Shown: in pieces, positions 45,066-56,495 of the stretch
Position numbering within the stretch: the first letter of the stretch is position 1
Layout of the letters: every line of letters begins with the position of its first letter
Assembly (NCBI GenBank): GCA_028751875.1
Contig: CM054157.1
Span: forward strand, 2,763,014-2,827,013
Direction of reading: 5' to 3'
Length of the DNA stretch: 64,000 bases
Source: Rapana venosa
Taxonomy: Eukaryota; Mollusca; Gastropoda; Neogastropoda; Muricidae
Notes under the pieces: model-generated
Seen by the model: the letters and a program-made list of their open reading frames with translations, nothing else
Database searches by the model: none
What the model was told of the DNA's origin: nothing
Made by a program: the position numbers and the translations under genes

Positions 45066-46651
45066 TGACATTACCATTTCTTCTGTTTTGTATTTGGTGG
45101 TGTATAGCCTATTGGCCATCCGAGTAATCAGCTGTTCACAGAGAAAGCCCCCACACTGAGCATGTTGTGTAGGATTGGACTGTTCTACTATAAAGGGATG
45201 AGTGTTGTTTAACTCAGCTGGGATCCCCAGCTTAACCTGAAGATCAGTGACCCAACCACCAGGGGCTTGTGTTGGTCACATGTGGCATGCTGCCACTTTT
45301 CTGTTAGGATTGTGAATGATTTTTTTTTTTTTTTGGTGGAAAAATCGTCTTTACATTGCCAGCTCCCAGATTGTTTTTTTGGGGGCCACGTTTGTTATTT
45401 TTGAGTGGTTTTCTTTGAAATTAAAAAATAAATATGGAAACTTGTATAATTTTGATTCAGGCATACTCAACCCCTACCCTTACTCTATGTGTATGTATGT
45501 GTTCATAATTGCCTTCAGCAAGTGTTGGTTTATAGATCATAGTGTCTTGAAAAATGAAGAAAGGCAACAGCTAAAAATGTTATGTAAAAATTAGCATTAG
45601 GTTTGGCAACATTATCAACTTTAGACTTGTGAGTTGAAGGACTTTGTACTAAAATTGTAGCCAAGGGCTTTGCATCTCACAGCCCCATGCAGTACTAATG
45701 ACTTGTTCCTTGTAAAGCATGACTCAGTCAAGATTGCATAAGTCAGTTTTTGTTTTTATAACTCCAGGATTGCTTTGTAGCTAGTTTTTCTTGTTTGTGG
45801 TGGTGTTTGTTTTTAATGTTGCTGTTATTTTTTAAACTTCATGATAACTTTGTCATCAGTTTTGCTTGGTGTTTCCTTTATATTGCTGTTATTGTTTGAT
45901 ATGGTTTGGGAATTTTTGTTGTTTGTTTTCATTAAGGAAAAGGTTTAAAAGTGTGGCAGGGTCTTTTCTGTGTACAATGTCACTGCAAACACAATCGTCT
46001 GTTTTGTGACTGAGGTCCTTTAGCTTAGTAAACTTTTGTTTTGGGTAGTTGGCTCAGATACACCATGAAAAGGGTAGATGACAATTCAGATGAGTAACCA
46101 ACAGCATGATTAAGGGAGTGGTTGAGACAGAAGAAAGGTGTATTTGTTTATAATTGTATTTCTTTTTTTTTTAAACCAAGACAAACAGATTACAGTGTTA
46201 TCTGGGTCTGAACCGTATGCATCCTTTGATTGTATTGTTATGTACCCATTAAATATATTTTAAAAATCTGCTGTAAATCAGTTCAACTGGGTATCATCAT
46301 CATCACCATCATTGTAGTTAGTATCAGAATGTAAAACAAAAAGCGTTGTTTTCTTTAGTTGCAAGTAGTGGACTATTTGTAGGTGCTTGCGAGTCAAACA
46401 AAACAATAGCAAACTAACAGCTTCATTGTTAGTCCTCTGCCAAGAAGAGAAGTGACATAACTGCCATGTTTTGAGAGTAAGATATTTCATTTTGTTGTTG
46501 TTAGTTATTTTCGTAATCAAAGAGCTATCACATGAATTAATTCAAACATTGAATGGGTTTTAGACAAAGAAAATAAGTGAGTGTGTGTATGTGTGTGTGT
46601 ATTTGTTGTGATTTCATTTTCTGTGATATTCCAATATGGCTACTCCAACAT
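45066..46651. other. intergenic sequence, nothing recognised
   Basis: T-rich, largely non-repetitive; (GT)n at 46579-46600. No exon or element recognised. Confidence 0.35.
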
Positions 46652-46673
46652 CCCCCCCCCCCCCCCCCCCCCC
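46652..46673. repeat. poly-C tract
   Basis: 22 consecutive C. Confidence 0.9.
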
Positions 46674-47048
46674 AACTCAACTTGCACACTTTTTGCAGTT
46701 TTCAGAAACACAAAAATGGAAATCACATTGCTTAATCAATTTATTCCATCAATTTCTTTACATAGGTATTACATCAAACTAACACACACACACACAAACA
46801 CACACCATCCATACAAACAGCCTTACAAGATGGACAAAATTGTTCACAAATCATTACTACATCAATGTTACAAATAAGATGATAACCACACTCCACATTT
46901 TCACGAGTCTAAACTCCAGGCATCTTTTCAGTGACATCAATTGGACAGCATCAGGGCATTTTGCACTGTTCAATGAAACATGAATTGTGTGCACAATATT
47001 CATTCTTAATACATGGGGAACAGAATTCTGAACAAATGTAGGGATTGT
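46674..47048. other. intergenic sequence, nothing recognised
   Basis: (CA)n at 46782-46803. No gene. Confidence 0.35.
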
Positions 47049-47071
47049 CCCCCCCCCCCCCCCCCCCCCCC
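47049..47071. repeat. poly-C tract
   Basis: 23 consecutive C, followed by AAATAAATT and poly-A. Confidence 0.9.
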
Positions 47072-47486
47072 AAATAAATTAAAAAAAAAAATCCTACATT
47101 GCCAAGCAGGACACATATTTGCTTTACTTTGTAAGAAACAATGCTAATTCTAGAACCACATACCCACACACCCAAGGACCTAATTGCTGGTATACCAGTT
47201 TCTTCCTAAGTATAAAAAGAATGAGTGAAAGTGACATTTTAGTAGATAACCTGTCAACTTCCCTAAATATATCTGTCCTCATCAGTTTGAACCAAAGAGC
47301 TCTTAAAAAAACATAGAGTACCATGTGGAGTCCTTTCTCTGGAAAGCTGGGTCTGTCTGACAGGGGGGCAAATCTAACTCGTGTTTGAAAAATACACCCA
47401 ACAGCATAGATACTTGACTAGCCGAAAAATGTCTTGTTAAATTATACTGGAAAACAGCAGCAGTTCCAATGCTACCATAATCAACT
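47072..47486. other. intergenic sequence, nothing recognised
   Basis: No feature recognised. Confidence 0.3.
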
Positions 47487-47870
47487 CCCCCCCCCCCCCC
47501 CCCCCCCCAACAAACAAAAAAAGCACCTCATCCCCACCCTTAAAAAACAAAAATAAAACCCAGTTCCAATGCTATCACAGCCAACCAACCAAACGAAAAA
47601 ACATAAAAAAGAGAAAAAACTCACCCTACCAAACCCCCCCCCAAAAAAAAACAAACAAACACCAACACACACACACAAAACCCCCAAACCAACCTCATCC
47701 CCACCCTTATAAAAAAAAACCCAGCACAGAATCAAACCACTACCACCCCTCACCCTCCCAAAAAAAATCCAAAACAAAACAAAAAACCCCCTCCCAACCC
47801 CAAACAAAAAACCCACCTTAAGAGCTCTGGTGACAAAAAAGAAAACCAACAGCAACCCCCTCCCCCCACT
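47487..47870. repeat. poly-C and A+C-only low-complexity block
   Basis: 22 C (47487-47508), then about 350 bp composed mostly of A and C (CCAACCAACC, AAAACCC, CACACACAC). GTTCCAATGCTA and TCATCCCCACCCTTA each occur twice, suggesting internal duplication. The Gly/Phe/Val-rich frame on the minus strand is an artefact. Confidence 0.75.
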
Positions 47871-48512
47871 TTTTTGGGGAGAAATCTGACCAGAAGAGAG
47901 TTTCATATTGCTCAAGTGAGGTTACCACTGGGACTGATGCAGACATTTACCTTAAAAACATTGTCTTTAGGCAGAATCTGACAGCTATTTCCACTACCTA
48001 CTGACACCACCTAAGAAGGTTCTTTCATGCCATTTTTGAGCGAGGGAGTGAAACTACAATAATACCAACAATCATGCACACACACGCATGCTCACATGTG
48101 TACAAACACTTCATTTTTAAGTTTGCATGTTTGGGGTTATTTGTTTACAGAAAAATAATCTGCTTTTGTTTGTTTGGAGTTATTTGTTTGTGTGTTTACA
48201 GAACATTATCTGCTTTTGTTGTTGTTGCTGTTTTGTTTGTTTGCTTTATGAAGGACGGGGGGGGGGGGATGTGGTTTGTTGATTTTTTTGTTTAATGTTG
48301 TTTTGTTCCATCATTCCCTCAATCAAACTAGTTTGATCAGTAGTAAGAAATTAACCATAAAATTATTATGCTGGAGAGAATGCTTGTGCTTAAAAGTACA
48401 TTAGATGAGTAGAGAACTTATTTTTTTAAATCAAAATACATTGAATTTATCTATTTCATTACATAATTCAGATAAACATGGGGCTATTCACAGAATGAAC
48501 AAGAGGAGAGAG
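47871..48512. other. intergenic sequence
   Basis: TTGTTTGTTTG-rich with two near-identical ATCTGCTTTTGTTTGTT segments at 48160 and 48208, and a short poly-G at 48258-48267. Confidence 0.4.
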
Positions 48513-48628
48513 AGCTTATGAATTCTTTTGTCTTGAATACACAATCTTTTGTCCTTGAATACAAATTCTTCTGTCGTTGAAATACAAATTCTTCTATCCT
48601 TGAATACAAATTCTTCCGTCCTTGAGCA
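48513..48628. repeat. short tandem repeat, 22-26-bp units
   Basis: About five copies of CTTGAATACAAATTCTTCTG with small variations. Confidence 0.8.
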
Positions 48629-48893
48629 AGCCTCGAGTGATCCTTGTGTGTGGCAATGACTTAGTAAAGTTGTCCACACTGAATGTCATTAGGCTTAGAG
48701 TAAATATACTGCTGTGGTCAGCAGCTTCCTCAAATATGGCACCCATGGAACACACTGTGATTTCAACTCATCGCCCTGTCCAATCACCAACAATGTGACA
48801 GGAGCTTCAGTGAATCATTTCATAACACACGCCTAGGTTTGAGTGTGCAAACTTACTAATGCTCCAATCCTGACAGGTATGAAAGTGCAGATG
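48629..48893. other. intergenic sequence, nothing recognised
   Basis: A weak tRNA-like ATTTCAACTCATCGCCCTG (minus strand) near 48760 may be a SINE remnant; not secure. Confidence 0.25.
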
Positions 48894-48957
48894 TAGGGTT
48901 AGGTTAGGTTAGGTTAGGTTTGGGTAGGGCAGAGTAGGGTGAGGGTTAGGGTAGTGT
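48894..48957. repeat. interstitial telomere-like repeat
   Basis: GGTTAGGTTAGGTTAGGTTAGG-type pentamers ((TTAGG)n, four to five units) are followed by looser GGGTAGGG/GGGTTAGGG forms. Confidence 0.7.
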
Positions 48958-49394
48958 GGTCGTGATTTTAAAATCAATACACCAGACAATCTTTAACAAA
49001 ATAAAAAAAGTCTTACACTTCCCTGGCATGATAAATCTGCAGTTTCTTTTTATCAAAGTGTATCAAAAATCAGAATTACAAATGACAATCAAAATGGTTT
49101 ACAAATTCATTGAAAAAAACCCTCAAAAACCCCAAACAAACCAACCAACCTGAAAACCTTGCATGGAATACAACAAATTAACTAAAATATTTGACAGAAA
49201 CCCCCCCAATTCAGTTGGCATTGACATAAAGTTTCAAAACAAACGTCCTTCTGTCACCTTCCCCTATCCCACAGTCCTGTAGACTGTTGGGGTACCACTG
49301 AAGAGTCTGCAACTTTTGAGCCAGAAACATACACCCCAGCACATACCCAACAAATACAATGCAACAAAAGTGATGCAAAATATGATGTTGAATC
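48958..49394. other. intergenic sequence, nothing recognised
   Basis: AT-rich; C run at 49201-49207. Confidence 0.3.
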
Positions 49395-49635
49395 ATTTAT
49401 ATTTATTTTATTCTTTCATGTCAAGGATAATGAAATAAGTGCTCATGTGCTTTTTTACATCTCGTCCCCGTGTGTAAGCCGTTTTGTAAATGTTGCCATC
49501 TGTTCCTCTGGCACACAATGGCTTACTCTTTCAAAAAGCGAAACAGGATTTAACGTGTGTGCAAGATGTTCTGCGTGCGCTTGCACACGGGGCCTTGGCT
49601 TATAGTCTCATCGGAAGGACTGTATTGGCAATACG
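49395..49635 (-). repeat. SINE family A, minus strand, head missing
   Basis: TCAAGGATAATGAAATAAG, TGCTTTTTTACATCTCGTCC, TTGCCATCTGTTCCTCTGGC, GTGCAAGATGTTCTGCGTGC and CTTATAGTCTCATCGGAAGG are the reverse of the family A body and tail. The tRNA-like head is absent. Confidence 0.75.
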
Positions 49636-50474
49636 AGCGCAATATGTGCCAGTACCATCACCACCAAAGAAACACACCTGGTTTGTCAAGATCCCAACTG
49701 GTTTGGTATGTCAATTCAGAATATGGCGAGTATTCAACAACATGTGTATTAAAATATAATAAACCAAAATGTGACAGTATACATAATATTGTGGGCAGAA
49801 ATACAAGCATACCCATGTAGGCACGCCTCTTCCCACTTTAAGTTTAGCACAGCTGTCTGAGCGGCAGTGATTAAAACAGTGACACAAGTCGACGCCCACA
49901 CGATCAAATAGCTGAGCTGTGTGTGCATGCTTCTGTTACAACAAGGAAGGAGATTTCACTTTTGAATTTCCAGGGTACAGGCAAACAAGTTGACAAAACT
50001 GTCTTGTATCAATATTTGACATGTAAAAAGCATACAAAAAATGTCCTGGTTCTTTTGAAATCCAAAAGAATGCCTTTTGCTGATGCAGCAATGAAAACTG
50101 AATGATTGGATCAGTCATACAATAATTCTTGTGTGTTCACTGTTTCCTACTTTTATATTTCAATGGGTAATACAGTAAAGACATGTCATAATTTGTGGGT
50201 TTTTTTTAAAAACGGGACTAAATGCAATATTTCTTTAGTACAGTAAGTGGTCTCTGATATATTTAGGCATAATTTTGATTTGAAACAAAGATGAAGGCTA
50301 CATGCTTTTATTATGACTTTGGTCTATTTGTATACCCGTCTTTTCTATTCACCTGTCACCTGGAAAACCTTGTGAAATAACTGTCAGACCATAAGTGCTC
50401 ACTTGATTAAAGGACAAAAACCAACACCACCAGTTACAAAACCTCACGAGGCTGTTCAATCACACCTTTGTACC
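49636..50474. other. intergenic sequence, nothing recognised
   Basis: No exon or element recognised. Confidence 0.3.
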
Positions 50475-50592
50475 CCAAGTCAGAATGTGGTTACCTTGAT
50501 GGTTGGTAAATGGTTGCACACCCAAAATATACATTGGTCAACCTCGGAGCTCTAACTGAGGAAAGAAAAGAACCCCCCCAAAAAAAAAAGAA
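50475..50592 (+). repeat. B tail fragment with C-A tail
   Basis: CCAAGTCAGAATGTGGTTACC, GATGGTTGGTAAATGG, CACACCCAAAATATACATTG and GAGCTCTAACTGAGG, then AAGAACCCCCCCAAAAAAAAA. Confidence 0.7.
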
Positions 50593-50849
50593 AAAAGAAA
50601 ACAAACACCAACACCCCACCTTTAATGAATGCCTTCTGATCTTATGCATGTGTCAAAATTCAGTTGTTCGCAGAGAGCAGGCCAGTCAGACTAAGTAGCA
50701 TACAGGCCCTACCTGAAGCTTCCCTTGTGCATCAGGTGGTTTTCCTGGTTGCTGTAGAGTAGTATATAACTTTTTTCTTTTGTTTGGTGCTGCCTCATCT
50801 TCTGTGACAATCCTGTCCTGCATCCCTCATTGTGCTCGCTCTGTTCCAG
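50593..50849. other. short intergenic stretch
   Basis: Nothing recognised. Confidence 0.3.
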
Positions 50850-51075
50850 CCATACCCAGATTCGTTATGTTATCATATGCAGGTCACCACCTACTGACAA
50901 CAACAACAGCAAAGTTGCAGAGCCGGACTATGGGGTGGTGATCACCACAATGCCCCTCCAATGACCTCATCCAGTTAACCTCCTACCCCAAAGGTTTTGA
51001 TAGTGCAGATATTGTAATTGCCCTTCATGGGATGATTAAAGTGTTTTTGACTTTGACTTGACTTGACTTGACTAT
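50850..51075 (+). repeat. probable LINE 3' end with (TTGAC)n tail
   Basis: A moderately GC-rich segment ends in GGGATGATTAAAGTGTTTTT followed by GACTTTGACTTGACTTGACT. A terminal array of short units after such a sequence is typical of non-LTR 3' ends. No coding part is recognisable. Confidence 0.45.
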
Positions 51076-52284
51076 TAACTCATCACAGGCACAGAAGTAC
51101 ATGAAAAACCAATACTGTGGCCATCATGAGATAAGCGCAACCAGACTCTGAGACGATTTTCTTTCTTTTTAATATTTTTAAATGGTGATGAGAATGATGT
51201 AATGATAATGCTATGGAAGTACACAGGCTTTAAGACATCTCGGCTCTACACTTCCTACCATGACATAGAATACATCCTGACCATCAAACGGGCCTAAAAA
51301 ATACAGATCTTAGTTTTGGTTTAGCATACACTTCTCAGACTTAAGACAACTTTGTCTTAACACCCTTGGGGTCTGGAAATTCACAGAGACCGTTGTTGGA
51401 GGGATGTTCAGATGGTTGCTGCCACAGACAGGGCGTCCCTTTTAAGTCTTGCTCTATGACTATGAGAATACTGACTTCAGTACGGGGCTAAATAGGTTAA
51501 ATTTGGTGTATGTTTGCTCAGTACAGGCATCGCTGAACATGACCAAAGTGACCCAGTAGCAGTGCAGAGCCCTTCAAAAAGCGGCCCAACATTGACTATG
51601 TAGCTATATGGCTAGGGTGGTGACATCACAATGAGCGGAATGAGAGTAGCAGCAGGAGAGGTATGTCACAGCAGAGGATGCAGCGCAAAGAAAATTAAGA
51701 TAAGAATTAAAAATAAATCTGGATAACTTTTTTGCACACACAGAGGAACACACATAAGATGGTGTGCATGTTTGCGGACAGGTGATGTATATGCGTGTGC
51801 ATGAGCTCCTGTACAAGAGTATTTCATGCACATCACAAAAACTACAATTGCCAGAAAAATGCACTAAACACACACAAACACACACAGAGTGCACTCAACA
51901 CACACACACAAAGAGACGGTGGAAACGTGCTAGTAGGTCTACCATGACTGTATCTTGTCATCTCCATGCAGAATGACTCGACTTATTCATGAGTTTCTGT
52001 TTACTTTGAATTCAAATAAAACACGAGTTGCAATGTATCTAATACCTGCAGACCCTCCCCACCTCCCTCCCACCTTCTCCCCCTACTTTCCCAGTTCTTT
52101 GACCTGACCTTGAACTGAAAATTACAGGGTAATGAAATCTGTGTGTGAGACACTGCAGAACGAAAGCCCCACAAACTATATGCAGCCAAACATGGCGGCC
52201 GCTTTCCTCACTTACGACACACAGTCTGAACTGCCATGATACAACTACTAGACCATGTCACATTCTTCTTCCTTTTTTGTCACG
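51076..52284. other. intergenic sequence
   Basis: Largely non-repetitive apart from CA-rich patches at 51870-51910. ATGGCGGCCGC occurs at 52191, but the frame ends after 15 codons. No exon is supported. Confidence 0.35.
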
Positions 52285-52700
52285 TTTCTTCCAGGGGAGG
52301 TTTGACATTGATGAGCCTTCTCCATCTCTCTCTGTTTTGAGCTTCCTCCTCATTTATGCCCCTTTCTCTAAGATCATCTGCAATACAGGTAGCCCAGGTT
52401 TTGCTAGGTCTTCCCTTTGGTCTCTTTCCATCCACTATGAAGTTCATTGCTCTTTTTATGATGAGGTGGTCTGCTTTCCGTTGAACGTCCCCAAACCAGT
52501 GCAGTCTATTGGTACTAGCTACAGACTTCAGATCATTAACTTTGCACATTCTCCATAGTTCTTCATTCGTGATCCTGTCTTCCCATTTGATCTTTGTCAT
52601 GTAGCGCAGCATTCGGTTTTCACAGCTCTTCAACAAACGTTCGACGGTTTTGTGAAAACCCATGTCTCCGAACCATACAGGAGAACAGGTCTGATGCATG
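52285..52700 (-). pseudogene. LINE ORF2 C-terminal fragment, different family
   Basis: A 139-codon open frame on the minus strand carries SCENRMLRYMTKIKWEDRIT, RLHWFGDVQRK and GKRPKGRPSKTW. These blocks are typical of the region after the RT domain in non-LTR ORF2 proteins. The active site and everything upstream are missing. The blocks differ clearly from the RTE-like copies in this window, so this is a second lineage. Confidence 0.75.
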
Positions 52701-53045
52701 ACACATAGACCATATCACACTGACAAACACTGCAAGAACATAAATTCAGTTTTTGTACATACGTTTCCATGAATACATGCACAGTCAGGACAGAGACGGA
52801 ACATGCCTAGTATCATTTCCATGATTAAAATAAAAACAAATGATTGACATTTTACATGCACCACACCTTGCTTTCAAAAAGGAAAAAAGTTTCTATGATC
52901 ATTTCTTTAACCATTCACCTAATCCCTAACTTTTTCATCTCTGATTTAAACAAACCAAACCCAGTGAAGCTAAATATTGGAAAATGGACATACTGATCCT
53001 TCAACTTTCACAATCTGCACCATTTTCAGAATAGTGAGTGATGGA
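52701..53045. other. intergenic sequence, nothing recognised
   Basis: AT-rich, with no feature recognised. Confidence 0.3.
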
Positions 53046-53178
53046 CGCTTTAAGACCATTCAACTTCAAATCCCGTGGGTCCATAAAGTCGTTGGCTGTG
53101 TCTGGTGAATTAAGGGTGGAGATTTTTACAATCTCCCAAGTCAACTTCACGTGCAGACCTGCCAGTGCTTTAATTCCC
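53046..53178 (+). repeat. SINE family C head/body
   Basis: CTTCAAATCCCGTGGGTCC, GTGTCTGGTGAATTAAGGG, GACCTGCCAGTGCTTTAATT and CCCTTTGTGTG match family C at 21905-22262. Its continuation lies beyond the RTE insertion. Confidence 0.65.
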
Positions 53179-53180
53179 TT

Positions 53181-53258
<78 letters not shown>

Positions 53259-53262
53259 TCAC
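53179..53262. repeat. (GT)n(AT)n(AC)n microsatellite
   Basis: GTGTGTG, about 65 bp of AT, then CACACACA. Confidence 0.95.
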
Positions 53263-54210
53263 TGTTCACTCACTGTTCACTGGTCCCGTAACCCGCCAGG
53301 GTCGTAGGGGCGCTGCATGGTGGACAAACGGTGGACCAGCTGGCTCCACTTAGCGCGGTCGTGGGCGAGTGCCTGGGTGACACTGAAGTCCTCCCCTGTC
53401 CAATCACGGATGTCGTTGGCCCACTTTCTCCTCTGTCTGCCCGTCTTCTCTTCCCCTGGACTGTTCCTTGCAGGATGGTCTTTGCAAGTCCTTCTGAGCG
53501 TGTTACGTGCCCATACCATCTGAGTTTCCTCTTTTTCGCCGTGGTCAGTAGGTCTTCATAGTCCCGCACTTGTTGAGTGATCATTCTGCGGACTTCATTG
53601 TTGGTGACATGGTCCTTGTATGAGATGCCAAGGAGCCTTCTGAGGCATCTCATTTCTACTGCTTGGATCCTCCTTTGTAGGTCTGCGTTCAGTGTCCATG
53701 CCTCACATGCGTAAAGCATGATTGAGGTGACTAGCGCTTTTAGTAACTTTACCTTGGTTCCGAGAGGGATGTTTCTGTCTCTCCATATGGTCTTCAGTCT
53801 TGCCATTGCTGCTGCTGTTTGTGCCGCTCTTGCTAGGATTTCGGTCTTCGATCCCTCCTCACTTATGATGGCTCCAAGGTACTTGAAATGGTCAACTGTC
53901 TCCAGTTCTTTTCCGCTGAGAGTGATCTTGGTGGTGATTGGCTGGGCACTGTTTGACATGAGCTTGGTTTTCTCGGCGCTGATTTCCATGCCGTATCGTG
54001 AGGATATTTCGTCCAGTTGCTTCACTAGGTTGGCCAGTTCCTCTTCATTTCCTGCCAGACCGTCAATGTCATCGGCAAACCTGAGGTTGGTGATTGTTCG
54101 CCCTCCAATGCTGACTGTGCCTGTGTGGTCTTCCAAGGCGTCAGTCATGATGCGTTCGAGGAAAATGTTAAACAGTGTCGGCGACAGCAGACATCCCTGT
54201 CGGACCCCAA
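53263..54210 (-). mobile_element. RTE-like LINE, second subfamily, 5'-truncated
   Basis: Minus-strand ORF2 piece inserted in a SINE. It begins at GVRQGCLLSPTLFN, with the catalytic FADDIDG about 43 residues further on. MEISAEKTKLM, YLGAI, MLYACEAWTL, RLLGISYKDH and WYGHVTRSEGLAKT follow. The frame then shifts by one base near 53455, after which the expected C-terminus (RKWANDIRDWTG) continues in another frame to about 53277. Unlike the copy at 37121 it keeps FADD. ACTGTTCACT is repeated at its 3' end, next to an (AT)n tail. Confidence 0.85.
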
Positions 54211-54560
54211 CATGAACATACCCAGCATACATCCTCAAAGTGGCTACAGGGGATGTATATACACATACAGAAGATCAAATAAGCATGTTAAAGATCATGC
54301 AATTCATGTCAGTGTTCAGGGCTTTAATTCCCTTTGTGTGTGTGTATGTATATATATATATATATACATACACACACACACATACAGAAGATCAAATAAG
54401 CACGTTAAAGATCATGCAATTCATGTCAATGTTCGGTGGGTTACGGAAACATGAACATACCCAGCATACATTCTCAAAGTGGCTGCCTTCATGGTGGGCA
54501 AAAGCAGTCGCATATGCAAAATCTCGCCGTCAGTGAACCTCAGCGCTCTAGCTGAGGTAC
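54211..54560 (+). repeat. rearranged SINE pieces with B tail
   Basis: CATGAACATACCCAGCATAC occurs at 54210 and 54451. CATACAGAAGATCAAATAAGC occurs at 54263 and 54383. A GGCTTTAATTCCCTTTGTG piece with (GT)n(AT)n lies between. The last part is a B tail (CTTCATGGTGGGCAAAAGC, GTGAACCTCAGCGCTCTAGC). Confidence 0.7.
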
Positions 54561-54775
54561 AACCACCACCAACATCAAAGTATGGCACAGTAGTCAGTTA
54601 CCGGCACTAGTAGGCTATAAGGAAAGCACGACCAAACAAAACCAGAAATGTGTGCTGCATTTCCACATTCAGCTCCACACCCCAAATTTCTTTTTTTGTT
54701 AAATCTGGAGCTCTTAAAAAACAAAAAGTGATAGAATTACAGAGGCGACGCTTTACCCTTATTTAATCTTTGTTT
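54561..54775. other. short intergenic stretch
   Basis: Nothing recognised. Confidence 0.3.
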
Positions 54776-55146
54776 TTGTTCCTCAGTTAGAGCTCTGAGG
54801 ATCACCAATGGTGAGATTTTTTGTGTATGAAACCGTTTTTGCCCACCATTAAGGTATCCGCATTCTGACTTTGGGGATGATGTCTAAACACAACACCAAT
54901 AAGCATGCGTTATTTCATATTTTGCCATCCTGTTCCCACCAGCATACACTGGCCTACTCTTTCAAAAATCAGAAAGGGTTTTAACATAAGCGCAAAATGT
55001 TCTGCAAGTGTTCACACACGGGACATAGGTTTATAGTCTCATCTGAAGGACTTTTGGGGGAGTGGAGTTAGCACTGATGTTAACTCCATGGGGAAAAAAA
55101 CATCACCTTGGGAAGGGAGACTTTCCCATCCCGCTACCCTTCTTAC
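54776..55146 (-). repeat. SINE family A joined to B tail, minus strand
   Basis: Reverse B tail (CTCAGTTAGAGCTCTGAGG, CACCAATGGTGAG, CCACCATTAAGGTATCCGC) then reverse family A body (CCCACCAGCATACACTGGCC, AATGTTCTGCAAGTG, CTTTTGGGGGAGTGGAG, GTTAACTCCATGGGG) and part of the head near 55120-55146. Confidence 0.8.
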
Positions 55147-55432
55147 CATTATGTATAAAGGAACACACGAAGTACTGCTGAATGATAAAATCAACATCGA
55201 TTTTTGTAGCCAAACGCTGCAACACGAGAAATAACAACCAACATAAACAATAGGTCATTTGACTAACTCTCACATTGTCCTTCAGAAGACATAACCAGTA
55301 AAAAAAATTATTCTGAATTTATTACAAACAGAAAATGCGTGACGGACTGCTTCTCATTTTGGCCATATTTGCATGAACAAAAAAATTTACTTTTGTTTCT
55401 CATTAATTAAGTTCCAAGTTACACCCAACACC
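55147..55432. other. short intergenic stretch
   Basis: Nothing recognised. Confidence 0.3.
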
Positions 55433-55665
55433 CTTTATTAGGATTTGGGATAAAACACCCCCCCAAAAAACAACAACCAAACACAACAAAACAACCCAAC
55501 CCAACAACAAACAATAAAAAAAACAACCACCAAAAACCCAAACAACACCAACAATAAAATGACCCCAACCCAAAAAACCAAACCAAAAAAAACAACCTCA
55601 AGCCAACAACAAAAATGACGGAACCAAAACCACCCCTCCCCCCAAATAACCTGTTAAAAAAAAAA
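55433..55665. repeat. A+C-only low-complexity block
   Basis: Almost devoid of G and T on the plus strand (ACCCAACCCAACAAC, AAAACAACCACC). The Trp/Phe/Gly-rich minus-strand frame is an artefact. Confidence 0.75.
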
Positions 55666-55749
55666 AAAAGGAAGTGACACATTCTGGCACATTTACACAA
55701 AATGTTGAGCTGTTGAGCATTCGACTCCTCATCTTAACTTAAGCACCCT

Positions 55750-55780
55750 GGGGGGGGGGGGGGGGGGGGGGAGGGTTCGG
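55750..55780. repeat. poly-G tract
   Basis: About 22 G, then AGGGTTCGG. Confidence 0.9.
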
Positions 55781-56495
55781 TCACCCAGAACATGCCCTCC
55801 ACCTCCCTCATCACACCCAGTAATCCCTATGAGACTTAACATACGCCACGGGTGACAGGTCTGCATGTAACTATGTCTGTTATCAAGTACCTCACCATAC
55901 AGGCACCCATACTCTGGGTCCAGAGGATACATCTAAGCAAATAAATCTATGATCAGCACAGGATGTGAGCTTTGCAGAACAATGCTTGTATTCAAGGGAT
56001 TAAAATTTAAAAAAAACAAACCCATCAGAAATCATAAACGAGGTGATTCTAAAAAAACCCACCGCACACAAAAAGGAATATGCAAAAAGAAATTTATACA
56101 ACCCAAAGTGACAACCGTAATTTCAAAGATTCAAGACATAGAGTTATCACCTCCTCCTCCCAACCAACCAATCAAACTGACCACTCCCCCAAAACCCCCC
56201 AAAAAAACAACAACAAAAAACAAACAAACCCTCCCCCTTCCCTAAAATAACCTACATATGAAACAATTCCACTCCGTCGCTTAACGGCAGTGTGGTGCAT
56301 TTTCGCTCACATGACAGACAACAGTTGCTCAGTGTTAAACTTTGGAGAAAAAGAAACAAATCCACAGAACAAAAGCACCCCTTACTCCCTTAACCCCCTC
56401 CCCCCCCCACACACACATACATACAAACACAAAATTTTTTTAAAAAAGGAAAGAAAAAGACGTAACAATAAAGCATCTTTGAATTACTTGACTCA
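55781..56495. other. intergenic, A/C-biased in part
   Basis: 56145-56250 is A+C-rich, like the block at 55433. The rest is featureless. Confidence 0.4.

Noticed and set aside
47481..47915. 144-codon Gly/Phe/Val-rich frame that looks like a membrane protein
   Set aside because: It arises from the strand-biased A+C block read on the opposite strand; no conserved motif and no start context.
52191..52240. ATGGCGGCCGC as the start of a host gene
   Set aside because: The frame ends after 15 codons and no donor site follows that would give a plausible first exon.
55419..55700. 93-codon Phe/Trp/Gly-rich frame
   Set aside because: Same cause as the frame at 47481: low-complexity A+C sequence on the plus strand.
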